Assembly: GCA_020073585.1 (NCBI GenBank)
Contig: JAIQEV010000029.1
Span: forward strand, 1 to 45,064
Reading direction: 5' to 3'
Length of the DNA stretch: 45,064 nucleotides
Source: Terriglobia bacterium
Lineage (GTDB): Bacteria; Acidobacteriota; Terriglobia; Acidiferrales; UBA7541
Of this stretch, positions 1-7,162 are shown piece by piece (within the stretch, counting starts at the first letter, position 1; each line of letters opens with the position of its first letter). The position numbers were made by a program, and so were the translations under genes. The notes under the pieces were generated by a model. The model had not been told where the DNA came from. It did not search any database and worked only from the letters and a program-made list of their open reading frames with translations.

Positions 1-411
1 GGGATGCGCGGCGGCGGCGTGGGCGCCGGCGCTGTTGCGCTCCTCGCCGACGACGAAGAGCAGGCCGAAGTTGCGGGTGCCGCCGGCCAGGAGCTTTTCC
101 GCGGCGGCGATCATGGCCGCGATGATGCCCTTGGCGTCGCAGGCGCCGCGGCCCCAGAGGAAGCCGTCATCCTCGCGGGAAGCGAAGAACGGGGGCACGG
201 TGTCCATGTGCGTGGAGAGGGTGACCACGGGCTGGCCCCAGCAGGCGAAGACGTTGCTGCGCTGCGGCTCGGCCTGCATCTGCTCGAGATGCCCGCCGTA
301 GGAGCTGACGAGAGCCGAGAGATGCCCGAGCAGGAAGTCGCCTACCTGCTGCTCGTGATTGGTGACCGAGTCGATGTCGACGAGGGCACGCGTCAATTCG
401 AAAAGATTCAT
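1..411 (-). CDS. M20 family metallopeptidase, N-terminal part (DapE/ArgE-like), cut by window edge
   Basis: The minus strand encodes 137 codons from an ATG at 411 to the window edge. The family is zinc-dependent aminoacylase/deacylase/dipeptidase. Visible family motifs are the metal-binding THMDTVP about residue 70, the GRGACDAKG block (bridging Asp) about residue 90 and the GEE catalytic/metal Glu pair about residue 122. The C-terminal dimerisation and metal-binding region lies outside the window. The gene is preceded by a lysine riboswitch and a strong promoter, so I infer a role in lysine or diaminopimelate metabolism, such as succinyl- or acetyl-DAP deacylase (DapE-like) or a LysK-like deblocking enzyme. 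Exact substrate cannot be read from the fragment. No good Shine-Dalgarno sequence stands before the ATG; an in-frame GTG two codons upstream is an alternative start. Confidence 0.85.
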   Translation of the reverse strand, partial: MNLFELTRALVDIDSVTNHEQQVGDFLLGHLSALVSSYGGHLEQMQAEPQRSNVFACWGQPVVTLSTHMDTVPPFFASREDDGFLWGRGACDAKGIIAAMIAAAEKLLAGGTRNFGLLFVVGEERNSAGAHAAAAHP

Positions 412-480
412 GTGCACCGGGCGATTCAGGGGGGAACGGAACGAGAAGGAGAAACCGCGAGGTAAGGCTCGGGGCCGCTG

Positions 481-521
481 CCACTCGATAGCGCTCCACC
501 CGTTTTCACGGATGACAGTGG
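481..521 (-). promoter_or_regulatory. Possible riboswitch expression platform (alternative hairpin)
   Basis: On the minus strand CCACT (521-517), which overlaps the 3' strand of aptamer helix P1, can instead pair with AGTGG (485-481). A small CATCCG/CGGGTG stem-loop lies inside. The two pairings are mutually exclusive, as expected for a switch. No U-run follows, so a classical intrinsic terminator is not evident; control could be translational or Rho-dependent. The remaining leader (412-480) shows nothing else that I recognise. Confidence 0.4.
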
Positions 522-672
522 ACAGGCCTTAGACCTGAGCCCCCAACCGCTGCGGGTTCAGCGAACGCAGCGACTTCGGCGGAAAGAACTGATGAGCCCC
601 TTTGGCCGGGTGCTCCGATGCTGCTCGGAACTGCGCGCCCGGCTACTGATGGCTTCCGCGCCTCTACCAAGA
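511..672 (-). promoter_or_regulatory. Lysine riboswitch (L box) aptamer
   Basis: Read on the minus strand, the leader carries the L-box landmarks in order: GGTAGAGGCGC at the 5' side, AGTA, AAAGGGG, CCGCCGAAG, GGTTGG and a closing CACTGTCA. The 5' TGGTAG (669-664) can pair with CTGTCA (518-513) as P1. Internal hairpins are present: GCCGGG/CCCGGC (643-638 with 610-605) with an inner TCCGA/TCGGA; a long P4-like stem over 571-549 (GCTGCG/CGCAGC and GTTC/GAAC); and CAGG/CCTG over 537-523. The order and the sequences match what I know of the B. subtilis lysC and Thermotoga lysine aptamers. It lies about 100 nt upstream of the M20 peptidase start and should repress that gene when lysine is abundant. 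Confidence 0.9.
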
Positions 673-673
673 A

Positions 674-709
674 CTTAGAAAGTGTAGGGGAGGGCGGAAG
701 GAGTGTCAA
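674..709 (-). promoter_or_regulatory. Sigma70-type promoter for the riboswitch leader
   Basis: On the minus strand there is a perfect -35 TTGACA (709-704), a 17-bp C-rich spacer and a -10 TACACT (686-681). Transcription would begin near 674-676, just before the aptamer begins at about 672, which supports both calls. Confidence 0.82.
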
Positions 710-863
710 TGAAAGTTTGGGATAGGAGATAGGGCCGTTCAAAACTGCCCCTGTTGCACTATTGTGGTGTAATTTGCGACTGGGATGCCCGCAAAGCCCA
801 TGCGCGTGCGCTGGCGGCGCGAGGCCAACGCGGTGATTTCACTTGTCCGATAAATGCTGCGGG

Positions 864-884
864 CTCAACGGGTCAACGCAACAC
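864..884 (+). repeat. IS30 left terminal inverted repeat
   Basis: It matches the reverse complement of 2061-2081 at all but two positions. It lies 36 bp before the transposase start and marks the outer edge of the element. Confidence 0.75.
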
Positions 885-919
885 CATCTGATATAAAGCT
901 GCTTTCAAGGGTGGTGTTT

Positions 920-2080
920 ATGGCCCAAGGGAAACGGGCGGGGCTTTCTGCGGTGCAGAAGAGCGACATGTGGTGCCGTTGGAAGGCGGGACAGTCGTTG
1001 CATGAGATCGGGCGCGCGTTCGGCAAGAATCATTCGTCCATTCGCTGTCTGGTGTCGCATCACGGTGGGTTTGTTCCGGCGGTCCGGCGGCGCTCGCTCC
1101 TCGCGCTCACGCTGCGTGAGCGCGAGGAGATCTCTCGAGGGATCGCTTCCGGCTCGTCGATACGTGAGATTGCCAAATGCCTGGACCGAACGGTGTCGAC
1201 CGTGAGCCGGGAAGTCGCACGTCATGGTGGCCGTTCTGTGTATCGAGCCAACGAAGCCGACTACGAAGCCTGGGAGTCGGCTTTGCGGCCCAAGCGGTGC
1301 CTTCTTTCGATCCATGTGAAGTTGCAGAAGATCGTTGCGAGTAAACTGATTCTGGACTGGTCGCCGGAACAGGTTTCCGGATGGCTGAAAACCCAGTATC
1401 CCGATGACGAGAGCCTGCGCGTGTCCCACGAGACCATTTACCGTAGCTTATTCATTCAAGCGCGAGGAGTGCTGAAGAAAGAGCTGATTGGGCACCTGCG
1501 ATCCAAGCGTCGCATACGCCGCTCGCAGCACTCTCGTGTCGGCGGCCAGTCCCGCGGCCAAATCGTCGACGCCATCTCCATCCGGGAAAGACCCGCAGAA
1601 ATCCAGGACCGCGCCATTCCAGGTCATTGGGAGGGCGACCTCATCGGCGGCTCAAAGAACAGTCACGTTGTGACCTTAGTGGAGCGACATTCGCGTTTTA
1701 CCGCACTCGTAAAGGTGCCCAGCAAAGATACGGCGGTTGTCGTCGCCGCACTGACTCGGCATGTTCGTAAGATACCCGCGGCACTGCGGCGCTCGTTGAC
1801 GTGGGATCGCGGGCTGGAGATGGCCAAACACAAGACCTTTACGGTGGCTACCAATGTGAAAGTCTACTTCTGTGATCCGCATAGTCCTTGGCAGCGCGGC
1901 ACCAACGAAAACACGAACCGGCTCTTACGGCAATACCTTCCTAAGGGAACCGACCTGTCCTGCTTTGCGCAATCGGAACTGGACAAAGTGGCACTGCGCT
2001 TAAATCAACGCCCGAGAAAAACCTTAGGTTTTCAGACTCCTGCGAGTAGACTTCGCGCAAGTGTTGCGTCGACCCATTGA
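920..2080 (+). CDS. IS30 family DDE transposase
   Basis: 386 residues from ATG 920; an upstream in-frame ATG at 854 lies outside the inverted repeat, so it is less likely. It cuts and joins the IS ends. Two N-terminal helix-turn-helix regions are visible: SLHEIGRAFGKNHSSIRCL near residue 27 and SIREIAKCLDRTVSTVSREV near residue 80. The integrase core follows, with the three acidic residues in GHWEGDLIGG, LTWDRGLEM and WQRGTNENTNRLLR, the last being the typical IS30 glutamate block. Length is normal for the family and the frame is intact, so the copy may be active. Its codon use looks less GC-rich than its neighbours, which fits recent arrival. Confidence 0.93.
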   Translation: MAQGKRAGLSAVQKSDMWCRWKAGQSLHEIGRAFGKNHSSIRCLVSHHGGFVPAVRRRSLLALTLREREEISRGIASGSSIREIAKCLDRTVSTVSREVARHGGRSVYRANEADYEAWESALRPKRCLLSIHVKLQKIVASKLILDWSPEQVSGWLKTQYPDDESLRVSHETIYRSLFIQARGVLKKELIGHLRSKRRIRRSQHSRVGGQSRGQIVDAISIRERPAEIQDRAIPGHWEGDLIGGSKNSHVVTLVERHSRFTALVKVPSKDTAVVVAALTRHVRKIPAALRRSLTWDRGLEMAKHKTFTVATNVKVYFCDPHSPWQRGTNENTNRLLRQYLPKGTDLSCFAQSELDKVALRLNQRPRKTLGFQTPASRLRASVASTH

Positions 2081-2081
2081 G
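2061..2081 (-). repeat. IS30 right terminal inverted repeat
   Basis: It is the inverse of 864-884 with two mismatches. The transposase reading frame runs through it, and the stop codon (2078-2080) lies in the last bases of the repeat. Confidence 0.75.
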
Positions 2082-2091
2082 ATCACCGCGG

Positions 2092-3303
2092 CTATTGGGG
2101 AATGTCGGGGTTCAGCGTTTGCGAACTTCCCGCTTCCTTGTATACCTGCGGGTACGCCGAACGAATGCGCGCCCGGGCTTCGCGCAATTCCTTGAACGTT
2201 GCCAATTCCTGAGCGGCTTCGGAAGGACGTCCCAGTTCCCGGTATAACTGCGAGAGCCGGTAGTGGGCCCCGGCATTGCCGGGATCCATTCGGACGGCCG
2301 CAAGCAGGTGCTCCAGAGCTTTGCCGTGCTGACCGGTTGCGGTCAGGGCCTTGGCGATACCTATTTGGGCCTCGGACTCCCGGGAGTTCAGTTCCACGGC
2401 ACGCGTGTAATGCTGGAGTGCGGCATCCATATCGCCGCGCAAGGCGAGGATTCCGGCCAGTTTGCATTCCGCTTTGGCATCGTTGGGATTCAGCGCCAGC
2501 GCGGCTGCGAATTCCTTTTGCGCATCGTCCTGGGCGTGTTCGGAGGATGCGTCCTGCAGAATGGCCTCGCCCAGCTCAAAATGCGCGCCAGGAAGCTGCG
2601 GATTGATGCGCAGGGCCTCGCGATATTGCGCTACCGCGCCCTTGGCGTCGCCCTCATTGATCAAGTGCTGGGCCAGGATCTGGTGCATGCGGGCGGAGTC
2701 CGGAGCAAGCAAAGCGATGCTCTCGCGGGCTTGCACCGCCAGGTCGGAGTGGATTCGATAGGAAACATAGAGAACATCCAGATTGGCGGGATCCAGCTTC
2801 CGCAGGGTATCGAGGACAGACAGAGCCTGCTCCAGATTTCCGCGCTGATAATGGAGCTCGACGAGAGCCATTCCGGCGTGCGTTTGCAACTTGAGATCCT
2901 GCAGATGCGGGAATGACTTTTCCAGCAGCGCCTGGGCCTTGTCGGGTCTCCCGGAGCTTTTTTCGCATAAGCCCAGCATGGCCTGGACCTTCCAGAGCGA
3001 GGGCTGCAGCTCCAGGGCCTTCCGGAAATGCTCACTGGCCTCGGCGCACCGGCCATGCAAGAAGTGGACCACGCCGATATTGGCCCGGGCGTCCACGTCG
3101 CGCGGATCCAGCTCCAGGATGGCCTGGAACTCACGAATCGCCAATTCCGGGTTCTTCGCGTCCAGAGCCCGCCGGGCGCGGGCGGCATGCAACTGCATTT
3201 CGCGCTGCTTGGCGGGGCTGGTCTGGGCGAAGGAGCAGGGGGAAAGAAGCAGCAGGAGAAGCAGCAGAGCTACGAAATTTGAAGCACTGGGGATTCCGCG
3301 CAT
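2092..3303 (-). CDS. Exported tetratricopeptide-repeat protein
   Basis: 403 residues from ATG 3303; the frame stays open upstream, but that part is not protein-like and the signal peptide begins here. Residues 1-27 form a signal peptide (basic start, a run of leucines, cleavage likely after SFA). The cysteine in SPCSFA lacks a lipobox, so a lipoprotein is unlikely. The rest is about ten 34-residue TPR units, such as ELAIREFQAILELDPRD and DMDAALQHYTRAVELN. Such proteins act as periplasmic or outer-membrane-associated scaffolds. No catalytic domain is visible, and the specific role is unknown. A weak -10-like TATCAT lies at 3331-3326. The IS30 element ends just past its stop codon. Confidence 0.85.
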   Translation of the reverse strand: MRGIPSASNFVALLLLLLLLSPCSFAQTSPAKQREMQLHAARARRALDAKNPELAIREFQAILELDPRDVDARANIGVVHFLHGRCAEASEHFRKALELQPSLWKVQAMLGLCEKSSGRPDKAQALLEKSFPHLQDLKLQTHAGMALVELHYQRGNLEQALSVLDTLRKLDPANLDVLYVSYRIHSDLAVQARESIALLAPDSARMHQILAQHLINEGDAKGAVAQYREALRINPQLPGAHFELGEAILQDASSEHAQDDAQKEFAAALALNPNDAKAECKLAGILALRGDMDAALQHYTRAVELNSRESEAQIGIAKALTATGQHGKALEHLLAAVRMDPGNAGAHYRLSQLYRELGRPSEAAQELATFKELREARARIRSAYPQVYKEAGSSQTLNPDIPQ

Positions 3304-3660
3304 GCGCTTACTCCATAAAATGGGCATGATAGCATGCCATGCGGCCATCGAAATTTCGCTGCAAGACACCCCCTAGGTTTGCCTACACAAATTCATAGGT
3401 TCCTGGCGGCCGCGGCCGTTCCGGAGATTCTTTCCAGAAAGCGCTGATACGGATGCGCTTTTCTGCGATTTGTCGCGGAGGCGGGTCAATTTCGCGTGAA
3501 TATTTGTTGCGAACTTTATGTAACGTGGGCGGCGAACCGTTACGAACTTGACGCCAGGAATGAATCAGACCAAAGTGCGCGAAATCGTTGAAAGACATAG
3601 CTGCAATGCATTTCAGCAGGGGTTGCCGCAGGGGTCGAAATGCGCGAGAGAGGGGAATTC
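3304..3660. other. Divergent intergenic region between the TPR gene and the TonB receptor gene
   Basis: About 360 bases with no credible coding frame on either strand. It is less GC-rich than its surroundings and must hold promoters for both genes. The best elements I see are weak: TATCAT on the minus strand (3331-3326) and TTGACG at about 3549 on the plus strand without a good -10. I see no riboswitch-like structure. Confidence 0.5.
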
Positions 3661-6600
3661 GTGATTTCCAAGATGAATTCGAGTTTTCGTTGGGCCGCAG
3701 TTTTGGTTCTAGTACTGGCCGCATGCGGCTCGTTTAGCAGGGCTGCGGCCCAGGGCACGCAGAGCGCGGAGATCCGTGGAACAGTGACGGATCAATCCCA
3801 GGCGCCGGTGGCGAAAGTCACCGTGACCATCGCCAATGTGGCGACCGGCGTGAGCCAGACGGCCTCGACCGATGCGTCGGGTGTGTACGACGCGCCCTAT
3901 GTGGTGCCGGGCGAGTATTCCCTGACGTTCGCAAAAGACGGCTTCAAGACTTTCATCCGCAAAGGCATTGTGCTGCACGTGGAAACCGTCACGGTGGACG
4001 CGGTGCTGGAAGTGGGGGCGATCTCGGAGCACATTTCGGTGACCGCGGAAGCGCCGCTGGTGCAGACCGAGTCCGCGGTGAAGAGCACGACGCTCACCGC
4101 GCAGGTGATCACCGACGCCCCGAGCATGAACCGCAGTTGGTACGATTTGCTGGCGGTGCTGCCGGGAGTGAATCCTGGCGGCGGTGAACAGTCCAGCGGG
4201 CAGGGCATCGGCGTCAACGGGCAGCAGTCTTTTAACGCCAACTGGCAGATCGACGGCGGCATCGCCATGTTCGGACAGTCCGCAAACCCCGATGCGCTGA
4301 CACCCCCGCTGGAATCGATCGAAGAGGTAAGCCTAAGTACGGCGAACTTCGGCGCCGAGCACGGCAACGGGCTGTCGGCCTTCAACGTCATCACCAAGAG
4401 CGGCACCAACAATTTCCATGGGTCCCTCTACGAATATATCCAGAATGAATTCTTCAATGCGCGCAACTATTTCGTGCAAGGGGCGAAGCCCGCGCAGCGC
4501 TGGAACGAATACGGGGGCAACCTAGGCGGGCCCATTAAGCGCAACAAAGCTTTCTTTTTCTTCAATTACGAGAGGAATCCGATCCGGAATTTCAGTCCGG
4601 CGCCGCAATCGTATCCCACCGACGCGCTGAAGACGGGGGACTTTTCGATTCTCCTGGGGCCGCTACTCTGGGCCGACGCCGCGCATACGATCCCGGTGAT
4701 TAATCCCTGTTCCGGCTTACAGGAGCGCCAGGGGCAGATTTACGATCCGGCTACCTATAATCCTGGGCTCAACTGCCGCATGGAATTTCCTGGGAACATT
4801 ATTCCCGTGAATCGGTTCGATGCGCTGGCGGCGAAGATCCAGAGCTATTTCCCCACAGCCCAGTTGCAAAATACGCTGTACCGCAACTACTACGTGAATC
4901 TGGGGAATCCAGTCACGAACAGTTGGACGAACGGAAAAGTGGATTACAACCTCACGGCGAACAACCGGCTGAGCGCTTCGGTTCTCTATTCCACTTTCGA
5001 CCAGCAATTTAACGACGTGAATTGCGCCCTGAGTTGCGGAGCCTGGGCGGGCAGCGAATCGCAGGGACAGATTACCGATGTATGGACGATTAACCCGAAT
5101 GTGGTGAGCGAATTCCGCTTTTCGGTTAGCCGTGCGAACGGCCACGCTACGGTGGCCAGTCAGGGGCAGGGCTGGCCCGCCAAGCTGGGCATGGTCAATC
5201 CGATCGGGGATCTTTTCCCGACGATCTGGATTAATGGAGCGCTCAATACCGGCATCGGCTACGCCGCCGGATTCCCCCCGGCGATAGACGTGGAGACGAC
5301 GTTCATTCCCTCCGAAGTGGTCACCTGGGTGAAAGGGAAGCACATCATCAAGTTCGGCGGGGAATTTGACCGCTGGTGGGTGAATACCGGGTGGGGAACG
5401 GAAGATAACGGGGGCTATTGGTTCGGCGGGTCGTTTACGCAGAACCCCGCGGACGGAAACGGTGGGGAAGGTTATGCCGACTTCCTGCTGGGCTCGCCGA
5501 GCGCCTATTGGATCTCCATCAACCCGGAAACGGGAGGGCGCATGTGGAGCGCCCAGACGTTTGTCCAGGATGCCTACAAGGCCAAATCGAACCTTACGCT
5601 GACGGCGGGATTGCGCTACGTGATCCAGAGCGGCTGGAGCGAAGTGAACAACAAGATCTCCAGTTTTGATCCGACGATCACGAACCCCGCCACGGGTACG
5701 CTGGGAGCGATGTGGTTCGCCGGTCAAAATGGGCGCACCGCACTCACGAAGACCATTCCCAATTTCTTTGCCCCGCGAGTGGGAGTGGCCTGGTCCCCCA
5801 CGAGCAAATTGTCGGTCCGCGGGGGCTTCGGAATCTACAGCATCATTGCGGGGCAGAACACGACCGGGCCGGCTGCGGCCTGGGGGCAGGGTTGGATTCC
5901 GGCGTACAACGGCACGTACTTCCAGCTTGCGGCAGGACCTCCGGCGGGCGCCATCATCTATCCCACGGACGCGACACGGACTCCCGACGTGCTGAACGGG
6001 ACCCCAGTCACGTATTCCATCTACGACTCACCGCTGTCCTACGCCGCAGAGTACCAGCTGGACGTGCAGTATCAGCTCAAAGGCGGAGTGGTGCTGGACC
6101 TGGGCTACGTGGGAAACAGAGGGGTGAATCTGCAAAATGGCCGGGATCTCAACCAGGTGCCGGCGAATTTGCTGGCCACGGGCCAGCGGCCCTACCCGCA
6201 GTTCGGCGATATCCGCGCCGCGCTCTTCGATGGCCGCTCGAACTACAATGCGCTGCAAGTAAGCGTGAAGAAGCAGACCTCCCATGGGCTGTCGTTTGCG
6301 GCCAACTACACATGGTCGAAGACGCTGGACACGCTCACCAGCGCCGGATGGGGCGGCGCGGGAGCTGCGGAGCGTGGCGGCTACCAGAATGCCTATGATC
6401 CCAATTCGAACTATGGCGCCGCGGCCAACGACATCCGCCACACGCTCAATGGCAACCTCGATTACCACCTGCCCTTTGGAAGCGGGAAGCGCTATCTGAA
6501 CAAGGAAGGCGTGTTGAATGGCCTGCTGGGAGGCTGGGAGGTTTCCTCGATCTTCTTTCTGCGCGGAGGCCTGCCCTTTACTCCGGTCATGACCAACGAC

Positions 6601-7005
6601 ACTTCGGGGGCGGGAACGGCATATGGACATCACGCGTTGCGCCCGAACCTGGTCGGCGATCCCAACAGCGGAACGTGTCCGGGCGGCGATCCTGTCGGAA
6701 CCATCAACTGCTGGTTTAACCCCGCGGCGTTCGCCCAGCCAGCAAACTTCACCTTCGGGAACCTGGGGCGCAATACCTTGCGGGGCCCGAACTGGCGGAC
6801 GTTCGATGTGGCGCTGTTGAAGAGCTTCGCGCTGAAAATGCTCGGTGAGTCCGGAAGGCTGCAGTTCAAGCTGGCCATCACCGACGTGTTCAATCATCCG
6901 AACCTCGGAATACCGGGCAGGGTTCTCGGTTCGGGCGGGGAGGGCATGATCGGCTACGCCAACACCAGCCGCCAGATGCAGTTGGGAGCCAAGATCAGCT
7001 TCTAA
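3661..7005 (+). CDS. Oar-type TonB-dependent receptor with carboxypeptidase-regulatory-like domain
   Basis: About 1,114 residues from GTG 3661, chosen because AGAGAGGGG lies 6-7 bases upstream; ATG 3640 and ATG 3673 are alternatives. A signal peptide ends near AAAQG. Next comes a beta-sandwich carboxypeptidase-regulatory domain (GTVTDQSQAPVAKVTVTIAN to about residue 115), then a plug region (NVITKSGTNNFHGSLYEYIQ) and a long beta-barrel ending in ..QLGAKISF, the terminal Phe usual for outer-membrane barrels. It should import a large ligand through the outer membrane using TonB/ExbBD energy. Neighbouring GH20 and GH2 genes suggest an amino-sugar oligosaccharide, by inference. No SusD-like gene accompanies it. 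This large receptor class is highly expanded in Acidobacteriota. Confidence 0.92.
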   Translation: MISKMNSSFRWAAVLVLVLAACGSFSRAAAQGTQSAEIRGTVTDQSQAPVAKVTVTIANVATGVSQTASTDASGVYDAPYVVPGEYSLTFAKDGFKTFIRKGIVLHVETVTVDAVLEVGAISEHISVTAEAPLVQTESAVKSTTLTAQVITDAPSMNRSWYDLLAVLPGVNPGGGEQSSGQGIGVNGQQSFNANWQIDGGIAMFGQSANPDALTPPLESIEEVSLSTANFGAEHGNGLSAFNVITKSGTNNFHGSLYEYIQNEFFNARNYFVQGAKPAQRWNEYGGNLGGPIKRNKAFFFFNYERNPIRNFSPAPQSYPTDALKTGDFSILLGPLLWADAAHTIPVINPCSGLQERQGQIYDPATYNPGLNCRMEFPGNIIPVNRFDALAAKIQSYFPTAQLQNTLYRNYYVNLGNPVTNSWTNGKVDYNLTANNRLSASVLYSTFDQQFNDVNCALSCGAWAGSESQGQITDVWTINPNVVSEFRFSVSRANGHATVASQGQGWPAKLGMVNPIGDLFPTIWINGALNTGIGYAAGFPPAIDVETTFIPSEVVTWVKGKHIIKFGGEFDRWWVNTGWGTEDNGGYWFGGSFTQNPADGNGGEGYADFLLGSPSAYWISINPETGGRMWSAQTFVQDAYKAKSNLTLTAGLRYVIQSGWSEVNNKISSFDPTITNPATGTLGAMWFAGQNGRTALTKTIPNFFAPRVGVAWSPTSKLSVRGGFGIYSIIAGQNTTGPAAAWGQGWIPAYNGTYFQLAAGPPAGAIIYPTDATRTPDVLNGTPVTYSIYDSPLSYAAEYQLDVQYQLKGGVVLDLGYVGNRGVNLQNGRDLNQVPANLLATGQRPYPQFGDIRAALFDGRSNYNALQVSVKKQTSHGLSFAANYTWSKTLDTLTSAGWGGAGAAERGGYQNAYDPNSNYGAAANDIRHTLNGNLDYHLPFGSGKRYLNKEGVLNGLLGGWEVSSIFFLRGGLPFTPVMTNDTSGAGTAYGHHALRPNLVGDPNSGTCPGGDPVGTINCWFNPAAFAQPANFTFGNLGRNTLRGPNWRTFDVALLKSFALKMLGESGRLQFKLAITDVFNHPNLGIPGRVLGSGGEGMIGYANTSRQMQLGAKISF

Positions 7006-7070
7006 TCGCGCGGACACCGGTGAACGCAGATGACTCAGAAACCGGTGTTCTCGGCCCTTACCATGCGGTT

Positions 7071-7103
7071 TGAGCCGCAGCCGGATGGTCCGGCTGCGGC
7101 TCA
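7071..7103 (+). terminator. Perfect 15-bp hairpin downstream of the receptor gene
   Basis: TGAGCCGCAGCCGGA (7071-7085) is followed after a 3-base TGG loop by its exact complement (7089-7103). No T-run follows, so it is not a textbook intrinsic terminator. It lies 65 bp after the receptor stop and 60 bp before the GH20 start. It could stop or process the transcript, or stabilise the upstream mRNA so receptor and enzymes are made in different amounts. Confidence 0.55.
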
Positions 7104-7162
7104 GCCCTCGCAATATTCCTTGGCCCAGCGATTTGCCATTTCTGACTGAGCATCCCCTGTCC

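Larger units (their letters stand above)
864..2081 (+). mobile_element. IS30-family insertion sequence
   Basis: A complete single-gene element. Imperfect terminal inverted repeats occupy 864-884 and 2061-2081, with a shared core GGGTC(A/G)ACGCAACAC at 870-884 and 2061-2075 preceded by CTCAA on the outer side. The transposase fills almost all the interval. I see no convincing target-site duplication at these ends. The element sits between the riboswitch leader and the TPR gene and ends about 10 bp from the TPR stop codon, so it does not break a recognisable gene. Confidence 0.85.

Noticed and set aside
481-709. 6S RNA or cobalamin riboswitch in the leader region
   Set aside because: CCTGAGCC and GGGTTC looked like 6S RNA pieces on the plus strand but are too close together. 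The minus strand, where the promoter lies, gives the ordered lysine-aptamer segments. No B12 box is present.
506-742. A 78-codon minus-strand open frame in the riboswitch leader
   Set aside because: It overlaps the promoter and aptamer and has no protein-like features.
861-2084. Target-site duplication of the IS30 element
   Set aside because: The 2-3 bases outside the repeats (GG or GGG versus AT or ATC) do not match.
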